From Primula veris (taxonomy: Eukaryota; Streptophyta; Magnoliopsida; Ericales; Primulaceae), in assembly GCA_963682055.1 (NCBI GenBank), contig OY821740.1:5395314-5459313 (forward strand): 64,000 nucleotides of DNA, in the 5' to 3' direction. The notes under the pieces are model-generated. The model saw only the letters and a program-made list of their open reading frames with translations, had not been told where the DNA came from and did not search any database. The position numbers and the translations under genes were made by a program. Numbering within the stretch: position 1 is the stretch's first letter; each line of letters opens with the position of its first letter. This document shows, in pieces, positions 22,786-32,933 of the stretch.

Positions 22786-23357
22786 TACAGTAGACCCTCC
22801 TTAGGTGGTACCGGTCTCCAATTTCTTCCCTTAAATTCATACTCGGTAAATTAATAAACTTTCTAAAATAATAATTTCCTTCCGGTCCGGATCAAGGTAA
22901 AAAATCGCTAATTTCGGTAAATTAATAAGATAATAAATTTTTGAAAGATCGTTATATAAATATTTGGTCCCGTTCATAAAATAATAATTCTTCAAAATTA
23001 CAAACAATAATAGGACGATTTAGTGAAATATGACTTAACAGTCATTTTCTTCTTATTAAAATTTAAATCTAGTTGGAGCTGCTTCTAGTTTAATGTATCA
23101 AATATCTATTATTAGTTTGATAGACGGTTTAAAATGTAACAAAACTTATATATTAGTAAGTGAAGTAGTTTATTTGCATTTTTCTAATGAGTTTAACGAG
23201 TATTCTTAGTAAATATAATGAGTTTTTATGTTATTAACGAGTATATTTACTGAACCAATAAAAACTTATTTAAAATGATAAATTATTAATTAGTACCTCT
23301 ATAAATTAATAAATTTCTCTGATCCCGACAATATTAATTTATAGAGGTTTTATTGTA
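22786..23357. mobile_element. MITE-like element with tacagtaga..cctc ends
   Basis: Left end TACAGTAGACCCTCC and right end GAGGTTTTATTGTA are imperfect inverted repeats. Next to the right end, acctctataaattaataaa and attaatttatagaggt form a second short foldback. 572 bp, non-coding. The superfamily is uncertain. Confidence 0.55.
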
Positions 23358-24355
23358 TGTAAGAAAATTTCATGATATTTTGATGATGAAACGAGTGTCG
23401 CTAAATTTAAAAGCAGTGTAACTTGTTTTGTTCATAAATTTCAGGACACTTCGACATATATTCTGACTTTATTTTTTAGTGAAATTTGATTTCATTGTAT
23501 GTCAACCTCTGTGATGTTAAGTCGGAAACAATTCATACCATTTACAATGAAATGTTATTTTTTAAGCATACTTATAATTGCTCAATTAAACATTTATGCA
23601 GCCAATGTAACACATACTGGCGATTTTGTTGGCCTGTATCAATAATAACGTTGGCCCTTGTATCAACCACTTTGTAAGCCTCAAAACTGCTCATTTTCAA
23701 TGCGACATAAGCAGTCTATTATATTTACAATTAGTACGGATTAGTGTCAAAATACCTCCGAGAGATATCATGTAGATTTATTTCAGAAAAAAATATTGTG
23801 CCACATAAATTCTCAAACAAAGTGAGCCACCTGCTAAAAAAGTTTGACTTCTAATCACCACTAAGTATAACAAAGAACGAGGTTTTTGTAGACCCATCAT
23901 CTTAGAACTCTTTCAATTAGAAAATGTATTTTAATTGGATCTTTCATTGTTGACGCGAAAATTTTATTCTTTTCCTTTTCTACGATCGACTATTTTTTTT
24001 ATTTAAAAAAAAGATCTTCAAATACGGAATAGAAAACTAGGGAAGCACTGGAAGTCTTTTTCTTTTTTTGAAAGTAGAAGCACTGGAAGACTAGACAAAT
24101 AAAGTTACAATGTGATGCGATTGCATGGTTTTGTCCACAAGTTGCTAGTTGTTACAAAGACAGATTTAGTTCCTCATTCCAGTTCACGCAAATGCCAACA
24201 GTCATAGATTACAATAAAACAACAATATTGCGAGTGAACCAACAGGAACATTGTACTTTGGCACGCCAAAGAATGAAAGGTAAACTAATTCAATAACAAA
24301 CTCATCCCTAAATGTATAAATAAACTAGAACCACAGATAGTATACGATTTAATAC
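23358..24355. other. non-coding stretch
   Basis: No recognisable gene. T-rich and A-rich runs near 23990-24070. Confidence 0.4.
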
Positions 24356-24499
24356 CTGACAACACAAAGTTTGCCTGCGAAAAGCGTTAGACATCAAATT
24401 TTGTGGTCGGCGATAAATGTTGATGTTGGGAGCCTTCACGGCAGGAGAAAGAGAGAGGTATTTGTTGGAGTTGGAAGGGAAATGAATTATGTCAATCAT
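24356..24499 (-). CDS. possible first exon of an unidentified protein (48 codons)
   Basis: On the minus strand an ATG at 24499 opens 48 codons ending CAG|GTATTA, a good donor site in phase 0. The peptide is rich in Ser, Asn and Arg and poor in acidic residues (after the first few), like a plastid or mitochondrial targeting sequence. I find no second exon in the following 1.9 kb. It may be an orphaned exon or a chance frame. Confidence 0.25.
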
Positions 24500-24870
24500 A
24501 TGTAAAATGGGCGCTTTTGATCACTTGATGTAACTTCATAACAATTCAAACTTGCTTAAGGATAACCGTGCTCCATAAACTAAAATACTAAGACATTAGT
24601 TAAATACAATAGTTGGCCTGGGAACTCATTAGTGTTTTAGAGAATTACCATCTCACTAGTTATTTTGAGAACCAGCATCATTGAACATCTATGCCAACCA
24701 AGGTGTTGAAAAAGCTTACATATGTGGCTGTCCAATTATTGTCATGTATATTTTCTTGTTAATTAAGGTACATAAGTTTAAAAGAATAACATGTGTGCCT
24801 TGAAAGATCAATTCATTTGTCTTACAAACTCGTACTGAGCCAGGTCAGAAAAGCTATAAGCAAAAAACTA

Positions 24871-24941
24871 TCCCCAAGTAGGATTTGAACCTACGACCAT
24901 TCAGTTAACAGCCGACTGCTCTACCACTGAGCTACTGGGGA
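24871..24941 (-). tRNA. trnN-GUU: tRNA-Asn (GTT), plastid type
   Basis: On the minus strand the cloverleaf reads TCCCCAGTAGCTCAGTGG..., with anticodon GTT in the loop CTGTTAA, a GTTCAAATCC T-arm and an acceptor end CTTGGGGA. It matches the plastid/mitochondrial (plastid-derived) tRNA-Asn closely and differs from the nuclear plant tRNA-Asn. The acceptor stem is still paired (5' changed to CCCC). The anticodon stem has one mismatched base pair. No other plastid sequence is visible next to it. Confidence 0.8.
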
Positions 24942-25135
24942 ACAACCTAGGAGTAAAGTTAAGAGACTCTTGTTCTTGAATCAACCTAGGACTAGCGGCG
25001 CAGTTTGTTGCCCGCTTATCTCAAACTCATGTGTAATAATATACTCTTTCTATTTTAATTATAAAATTATTAGATCTAAAACCAAACAAAGGATCGTTAA
25101 ACACTTGAACCCCCAAACAATTTACAATGGTATGG

Positions 25136-25919
25136 CTAACGGTAATCGTCACCACTTGTTAATTTATTGGGTTGAGGGTTCTGGCAGTTTATATTTTCGT
25201 TTCTTAAACTCATTTTATTCTTTAATTGGTGGATCAATCATAACAACTAAACATTCCAAACATATCAAGGACAGAGATTCGCAGAAAATTTTCAGAAAAG
25301 AAGAGCATACTGCAGCGGAAACATAGCAGGAAAATATCAAATGCACTTATCTGATTTATCGTCCCTTGTTCTGGGAGGGAGATTGCTTAAATTGGAGCCC
25401 AGAAAAATTCAGATCGAATGTTTACCTGCAACATACTTCCGCCCAAATGAGATAAAAGTCCTACCTTGGCTGCTTCAAAAAGAATCGAGTATAAAGTATA
25501 ATTCATGTTGTTTGGCATTTCCTGTAAACCTAAAAGTGCAAAAGGAGGAAAAAGGGTATGAGGGAGGTAACATGAAGAAAAAAAATTAATACTAACTAAA
25601 AATTAAGGAAAAAAAAATCATCATAAATGAATCCAATAACTACACGTACTAGAAGTCAATTCATTTACTTTAATGGCCAGTTTTGATGCCAATAATGACT
25701 ACCCCTACTGCACTAAATTATAAGGAATTGGGATCGAATAAAAGCAAGGTAAACATGATAAGAATCTTGACGCCCATTTGTGACCTTTTTTCATTCAAGC
25801 TTATACAAACATATTTTTCTGGAATACGTCTCTAACTAACTTTTACTAGCAAGGCCCCTTTCTAGATTGATAAAATATTAGAACTTGACATGCATGTAAA
25901 TGTAAATCTAAAGATACAA
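25136..25919. repeat. 785-bp duplicated block, copy A
   Basis: Nearly identical to 37081-37865 in the same orientation, by eye about 95 percent. Starts CTAACGGTAATCGTCACC and ends AAATCTAAAGATACAA. No inverted ends. Short frames inside are not conserved between copies. Confidence 0.9.
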
Positions 25920-25989
25920 TACCATATTAATAAAATTAAAAGCATTCATAATAAAAGATTCATCTTGTTACTTCTACACCATCACGACA

Positions 25990-27359
25990 CTACTGAACCT
26001 CAACTACTAACGCCAAGTGGCGTGACTCAACCCACGACTCAAATGTGTATAAAGTCGGAATCACAGTGTCGGATCACTACTCAGATCCACGTATAGAATC
26101 AACTACTCATGAAATCTATACGCTGGTTAACACCTCCACGTATGGTCATACGCGTTGCCGTATATCCGGTGGACATCATATCATGCCCCCGCACGGATAC
26201 GTGAGCACGTGATCCTTAAAAGAAATGTAAAAGACCGACACCAACTCACCAGTAACAACTCTATGACAACAACTGACTGACCACAGACACATCTACCTCC
26301 GCCAACCCCGATTAAACTCCTCATTTTAGTTCATTAATACCATATAAAACAGTAAAGGTTTTATATACTTCAAAACAACAATTATTACTCAACCATAAGC
26401 TGCAACAGTTCAATAATCATTGAAAAATCCTGCTCAAATAACATAGTAAAACAATATCAGCAACCTACTGATATCGGCAACATAGTAAGCCGATAGCGAT
26501 TTTATTATACTACTACTGGATATTGAATTTCAGATATCAAATAATAATTAACATTAAATAACAGAATTTATTCTAGATGTCGAAACTTGGGTTATCAAAT
26601 CGTATAACTTCACATAAACATGCTTGAAGATTCTACTGAATGGTTTCAAAAATCGGCCATCAAACTATAATTAGCATAATATAAACTTAAAGAAAAATAA
26701 TATGCAAGCGTAAGCACGTATATAACGGGCTTAGTAACACCCATTTTTAGTACCGAAACGGTACCTGGATCGAAGCTAATAGATTTTACAAATGAGCTGC
26801 AACAAACACGCAACGAGGAGGGCCGAGACTTTTCGCGCATAGCCTCAAAACTCAGCTTAAAATCCACTTGCTATCAACCCATAAGAACCCGAAAAGAACC
26901 AACTAACAAACCAAGTATTTCAGCTTTTGAAAGTGCTCAGAATAGCCTGGAAGGAGGGAAGAAATACCAAAAAATATAGCTCGATACAGTCTCCCTTGCG
27001 ATAGCTACTCAACGGAGAAGACGGATTGAAAAACGGATAACTAATTTGAGAGAAAACGAGATTTAAAGAGTGTGTTTATATGTTTCTCTATCTCTATCTT
27101 CCTCTCTCTCTGTACATATCTACGTATTTTTTTGTGTATAAGCGGTGTATTGGTGTATGTATATCTGTTAAAAAACTGAAGAGGTGAACTGATAAAAATA
27201 AAGTGGACCCCCACTTATTTTATTACTACCGAAGATATTCATACATATATATCCATTTTGTTTCCTTTTTTAAAAAAAAAAATAGTTATATAAAGACATT
27301 TATTTATTCAACAAATATTATAGTATATATTTATAAATGTACATTACAGGGGTATTACA
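25990..27359 (-). mobile_element. LTR-like sequence, probably Ty3/Gypsy, minus strand
   Basis: On the minus strand it would begin at 27359 with TGTAATACCCC, the usual start of plant Gypsy LTRs. It includes a CT-rich and TATA-bearing stretch (27060-27180) and a GC-richer stretch with CCCCCGCACGGATACGTG (26180-26215) unlike its surroundings. I cannot locate the other LTR end, a primer binding site or a target duplication, so it may be a solo or broken LTR. Confidence 0.4.
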
Positions 27360-27578
27360 AAAAGAATTGGAAGAAACAAGAGACACAAGGACTAGCAGAG
27401 GCCAGAGAGAGAGAGAGACCTGTCCTGTTAAGATGATTTCGGAATAAGAAATATGCAGACACATCAAATCATCCTTACATGGTTTTATTTCATCAAACCT
27501 AAGTAAAGTACACCTGGCAATTACAGAGCGGAAGTATAATTAAGCTAATAAATTTAATCATGAAATATTACATCTGTT

Positions 27579-27885
27579 AGTTGACTACTTGACTGTAATA
27601 TCAATATCTAATTTTAGCTACGACTCATTGTTATCCTTATACTAGCTTGGCATTATTCTTAAAGCTACCATAATACTGTACTAGGACAGGGTTGGTCTGT
27701 GATCAAGTAGTTATGCTAAAGCACCCAGTTGACTACTTGACTGTAACGCGTCAAAATCTAATTTTAGCTACTTCGCTTTTAGCCTTTTATACGCTTGGTA
27801 TTATTATTAAAGCTTCCACAATATAATACGGAGTGCTACACTGGGGGGGGGGGGGGGGGGGGGTTCTGGTCAGGTAGTTAAACTT
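27579..27885. repeat. 148-bp tandem duplication containing a G21 run
   Basis: AGTTGACTACTTGACTGTAA occurs at 27579 and 27727, followed in both by the same order of blocks up to an aaagcacc end. The second unit carries an uninterrupted run of 21 G (27843-27863) where the first has ggacagggttgg. Confidence 0.85.
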
Positions 27886-27899
27886 AAGCCAAAGCACCT

Positions 27900-29797
27900 A
27901 GTGTCTTAGACTAAGACAACCTTTCCGAAAATGTGAGATGTTTTGGGAACAATCCAAAAATTGTATTTTACAGGGTCAACCCTTATTAAAACCAACTAAT
28001 ATTTTGAAACCTATACTTTCAATTTATTCAATAAAATAATATTTAATTTATAATCTACCGAGTAACTTGTAAAATATTTTATAATTTTTTTCTAAAACCA
28101 ACTAATATAATAAAATATGTACATTAATTTTCTCAACAACAAAGGTTCATTTATACTCCTCATCCATATATTTAAATAGTACATTTAAAAAGAGCTAATA
28201 CAACGAGCAACACAGAAACGAAATACTTCAAAAGAATATATTGTCTTAATACGCATATGCATAAATGATATTATAGACCAATAGTTCTCATTTTTAAGTC
28301 TCAGCAGTCAGCAGGATGAGAAAGTATTAAAATGGAGTTTATTGCGGACTAAACTGTGACTAACAGGTCAGTATTTGTTGATTTTACAATTGTTAGAAAA
28401 GGGATTGTGACAACGTCAAAGGCCTTACAAGCATATTATTAAAGGAAGGAGAAGGGAACAACTCAAATCTCGGAATCACAACTCCTGTTATAGGGGAGCA
28501 ACAACTCAAGATTAAAGTAAGAGAGCTACAGAACAACTTCGTTTTAGCTGTTCTAATAAATCATAAAAAGGAAATCCTAAATATTTATTAAAACAAAAAA
28601 CTACATTGATTAATTGAAAACATTATTGCTTAACTGGAAAAACTATCTTTAAATTTTGAAAGGTTTTTGATTGAATTAATTCTAAAAATATATCAACTAA
28701 AAACACAATTTTTATTGATTTCTTAACTACTACTTTTTTTTCAGTGGACGATCCCCGTGAGAATAACGGGGAAGACTTCCAGAAGACATCAACAAACAAT
28801 GTCTAGTTTGTTCAGAAATTGTGATGGCACTTAAACTTTAATTCCTATAACCGAGACAAGTAAATTTTTTAAAACATTGTCATATGAAGTAAACAAAACT
28901 CTTTTCACTCGAAAAAACTTTCAAATATCAAATGAATTAACAAGAATAAACAGAGCAAAATTCAAAGCTATTGCTATAGGGATACAGTTTCTGTTCACCT
29001 AACAGAAGCAGAGAACACAACGGAAACGTCCCAAGGTATCCAAACCCCATCAGAACCAGCAACCAAAACCTTTATTCGACAAACACAAACAACTAAAAAA
29101 CTGAAACCACAAGCACAAAGTAACCTGGACACAAAATAATTTGACGAGAGAAAAGAAATGTCACATTTCACATGTTAACTGCAACAAATGTCTTCTCACC
29201 AAAACAGACATCAAGTGCAGTGCTAGCGCAAAAAGTACAAAAGGTAAGTTAAAGGTAGAGGAGAAACAAAGATTAAAAAAATACTATATTTGCAACAACA
29301 GAAAAATCTTACAAGAACAATTTGTCATTATTTTACCAGTGTCACTTTTATAAAAAGGTGTAGAGTATTATAGATACAGCCTACACTAAAAGTTCAAATA
29401 CTTGAAATTAGTAAAACAGAAAAACGATATAAAATATTATGGTATTACTATATCAAGATAGAGTTCCACTCTAATTCAAAAAAAATGATTTATGCTCATA
29501 AGATAGACAGGGGTACTAAAACTATTCCTTGCTATATAAACTAATGACTGGTCTTATCTTGAGTACATGTTACAGTGACATGTAAAGAGAATCAAATAAG
29601 CTGACATTCATACAAAGGTAAATTGCTCGCAACAATATTTGAAGCTAAGTATGGAAAAGAACAAAGATTCTAACAAGTAAGAACAAGCAAAGTTTTAAGC
29701 TCACATTTCTATTTTCTGTGTCCGCAGTTGGAAGAATCAAATAAGCTCACATTTCTATTTTCTGTTTCCACAATTAGAAGAATGACAGACTATACAA
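27900..29797. other. non-coding stretch
   Basis: No gene recognised. The frame at 29141-29353 lacks family content. Confidence 0.4.
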
Positions 29798-29805
29798 GTT
29801 TTAAG

Positions 29806-30222
29806 CAAAGTTTCAAATGGCGCTAGGCGGTGAGGGGGTGCCTGGCGCCTAGGCGGCAAGACCATTTTTTCATAATTTTCTTAGACATTCATACAATAAA
29901 CGTGTTATAAATAAATTTACCAAATTAAATTGAACATTTCAAGTCTATTAGCCTATAGTTATACTATTAAAATCCATTTTTTAAAGTATTGCTGAAAGCA
30001 AAATGATAAAAAAATATATAAAAATCATAAACTTTTATTATTATTTTTATTATTTCTAGGTGAGAGAGTAAAGTTAGTCTAATTGAGGGTTTTGAGTATT
30101 TAAAAAAAATAGATTTTTTTTAATACTTTATACATGCGTTGAACAGAGTTGATCTGCTTGAAAACGAATTGAATTAGGCCCGGCGGCAAGCTGGCGCCTA
30201 GGCCGATTTTTAAAACACACTG
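29806..30222. mobile_element. hAT-type non-autonomous element, 417 bp
   Basis: Flanked by a perfect 8-bp duplication GTTTTAAG (29798-29805 and 30223-30230). Ends CAAAGTTTCAAATGG and, inverted, CAGTGTGTTTTAAAAATCGG share the CA(A/G)xGT pattern of hAT termini. Subterminal GGCGCCTAGGCG words occur inverted at both ends. Non-coding. Confidence 0.85.
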
Positions 30223-30610
30223 GTTTTAAGATCAACTGACCTTAAATGAAATGATAATAATATGGGTTTTAAGAGATCATAAAGAAGAACCCAGCGGAAC
30301 GTTTAACTGCTTTTCTAGGCTCCTTTTCAAAATTGCCGGTCGTTTAAAGATAAGAATTTTAGCCATATCTAAAATGTGATGGGTACAGGATACAAAAACC
30401 TCTTTTATATCCACCAGTTTAGTAGAGTATTGAAGCTATAGTTAACAGAGTACTAAAAGCAGTAAGCATTAGCAATCAAATTTAGAAGACAAAATTTCGT
30501 ATCAAAAAGACTTGAAAGGAAAGAAAAACATTTCAAATACATAACAGCTACAAGGCAACAAGTCCATGAACAGAACAGATATCTTTAAGAAATATTTCCA
30601 CCATCCCAAA

Positions 30611-31003
30611 TTGTTGGGGTTATACGAAACGTGCAATTTTGACCGACAAATAGCTCATATCTAAGTTGTCGAAATCGAATTTTTCAAATGTTAATCACCT
30701 AATTCAAATGTTAAACTATATGAACAAATTTTAAAAATTTATATTTCAACAATTTAAACACTAGATATTTGTCGGTCAAATTGTTGGGGTTATACGAAAC
30801 AACGTGCAATTTTGACCGACAAATAGCTCATATCTATGTTGTCGAAATCGAATTTTTCAAATGTTAATCACCTAGTTCAAATGTTAAACTATATGAACAA
30901 ATTTTAAAAATTTATATTTCAACAATTTAAACACTAGATATTTGTCGGTCAAAGTTGCACGTAGATACATATAGCCCGAATATTTTGGGACGGAGGGAGT
31001 ATA
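30611..31003. repeat. Stowaway-like MITE with a 170-bp internal tandem duplication
   Basis: TTGTTGGGGTTATACGAAAC starts at 30611 and again at 30781, and the following 150 bases are almost identical, with AAC inserted near the start of the second unit. The far end carries GGGACGGAGGGAGTATA, the usual Stowaway terminus. Confidence 0.85.
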
Positions 31004-31097
31004 AATTTGTCTAGACATATATTCCAACCGTAAAAAACATTTGATTATAAACAGCACTTCTATCTTTTCTATCAATTACTAATTCAATAAAATAGAA

Positions 31098-31990
31098 ATG
31101 ACCTGCTGTACAAGCTATTCCGTGGACCACCTAAATCCTAATATTTTGAAAATTAATGTGGGTGGAAGCTATAAGGAGGATCTAAACGACGGGGGAATAG
31201 AGGGCATATGCACAAATAATAGAGGAGAATTCATCGAAGGTTTTCCTATGGCTTGTGAAGGAAATAACAGCTTATATTTAGAAGCAAGTGCTATTCTGCA
31301 GGGTATCAAAGTGGCAAGTAAATATGACTACTATGAAGTTAGTATAGAAACAAACTCCCAAATTATGGTGAACATAATAAATAATAGCAAAGCAGACTAT
31401 AATTGGAAGCCTAAGGCCGGTGATATCAGAAATTATGCATCTAATTAAGAAGAAAAAGGGAATTGAGATTAAACATACCTTCAGAGAGGCAAATACAACT
31501 GCCGATTATCTTGCAAAGGAGGCGAAAGATAAGAAGCTCCAAATCGACTCAGCAAACATGGAAGATTTTCCCAAAGAATCAGGTGAAAGGATTAAAATGA
31601 ATTCAAAAGGAGTTCCTAATTTAAGAGTAGAAAAAGAGGAAGAAAATACCTCAAGGAAATTGGAGATACGAGAAGCAACGTGAGACTTTGAATTTTGAAG
31701 GCCGCTGCCAAAACTAGGGCTATGGGAAGAGGAGAGAGAAGGAAAGTCAAAGACAGGAAGATGACGTTAACTACAGGAAGTCTTAAGACTTTTAGTTTTA
31801 GATTTCTCATTTTAGTCCTTATGTTTTATAGAGCTGCTGCGACGGTCTCAAGTTTCATTTTATTTCATTTTTAGTTCCTTATTTTCCTGTACGAACTGTT
31901 GTAGTACTTTTGTGGGGGTTTTCATCCACGTTAATTTTAAAATCAATTAAAATAAATAGTGGGTATTCCTCACCATTAATTAAAAAAATC
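31098..31990 (+). mobile_element. 5'-truncated LINE 3' end with dead RNase H domain
   Basis: Two overlapping frames (31098-31448 and 31420-31683) together cover an RNase H-like domain of the RVT_3 type found at the C terminus of plant LINE polyproteins and in host ORFs derived from them. A +1 frameshift near 31420 separates them. Of the catalytic acidic residues, the first Asp (in LKINVxGS) is Gly and the one in the IETxSQ motif is Asn, while the Glu in YLEA and the Asp in TADYLA remain, so the enzyme is dead. The region to 31990 looks like a LINE 3' UTR ending in a short A-run. Confidence 0.75.
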
Positions 31991-32134
31991 CATTACACAT
32001 TCAAGTACAAATACATATCACATTAAATCACTCAAATTTATGTTGATTGGGTTCTAATAAACATTTTTCCAGGCAGTTAATGGGCATGTATAAATATAAG
32101 AAAGAGAAACATGTATAAAGAGAAATGCACTCAC

Positions 32135-32213
32135 CAGTATCGGTTATCTCTTCAGTTTGGTTAAAGTGTCTATTCCCAGCTTTGTTGTCGCGATGATTGC
32201 TCAGCCTTGATTC
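32135..32213 (-). other. exon-like cassette on the minus strand (79 nt)
   Basis: Bounded by TTGCAG| on the 5' side and |GTGAGTGC on the 3' side in minus sense. One frame is open throughout (begins Glu-Ser-Arg-Leu-Ser). No family recognised. It could be one exon of an unidentified or non-coding transcript running from the promoter-like region near 42 kb. Confidence 0.3.
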
Positions 32214-32848
32214 CTGCAATCTTAGACATTTCCTACATCCCTACTCTCTATATGGAACTGGAAGTTTCTAAGAGGTAAATGAACCAAGGATGTACAATAC
32301 GTAACAACGCAACTAATTTAAGCAAGCTGAATAAAACCTGAATGCAAGCAAAAGGAGAACAAAACTTTTGTTCAATACTAACTCTTATCATTCCAGATGC
32401 CCTTCTATCCTATTCTCTTAAATATGCTAATATAGAGACTTTGAAAGCAGAACAAAAAATAACATGGAGGGACAGAGGAGAGATGGATGGAGAAGAGGCA
32501 TGAGATTGAGATGAGAAAGCATATGAAAAAAATTAAAACTGCAGGCAGGAAAAAGTTGATGATTTAAAAACAAGTAAAAGAATTACTAGACTATTATTTG
32601 ACACGGTATAAAATCCTACCAATGAATATAAGAGAATAACTTATTAGGTTAAAAAACTTGGACATAAGGTTCGGTTAAGACCGCAAGCAATCAGGACTCT
32701 AAAAGATGTAGGTTTATTGATTTGATGAAAGCATGGATTTTTTAGAACTCAAACATTAGAACATCAAATATTTGAAAGTATACTAATACCAAGAAATAAT
32801 CAAAAATAAAACTAACAGACAAACAAGTCCTGGTAGTAAAAGATTTAC

Positions 32849-32933
32849 CTTACAAAAAGGATGATTTCCTAGAGTGGGAGATGAGCTTACTTGGACGATT
32901 CCCTAGGCAATCATTGACTAGTGACTACACAAT
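32849..32933 (-). other. exon-like cassette on the minus strand (85 nt), all frames closed
   Basis: Bounded by TTTGCAG| and |GTAAATC in minus sense. All three frames contain stops, so if transcribed and spliced it is non-coding. Confidence 0.25.

Noticed and set aside
25341..25589. 82-codon frame in duplicated block A
   Set aside because: The frame is not preserved in copy B (37081-37865), so it is not under coding selection.
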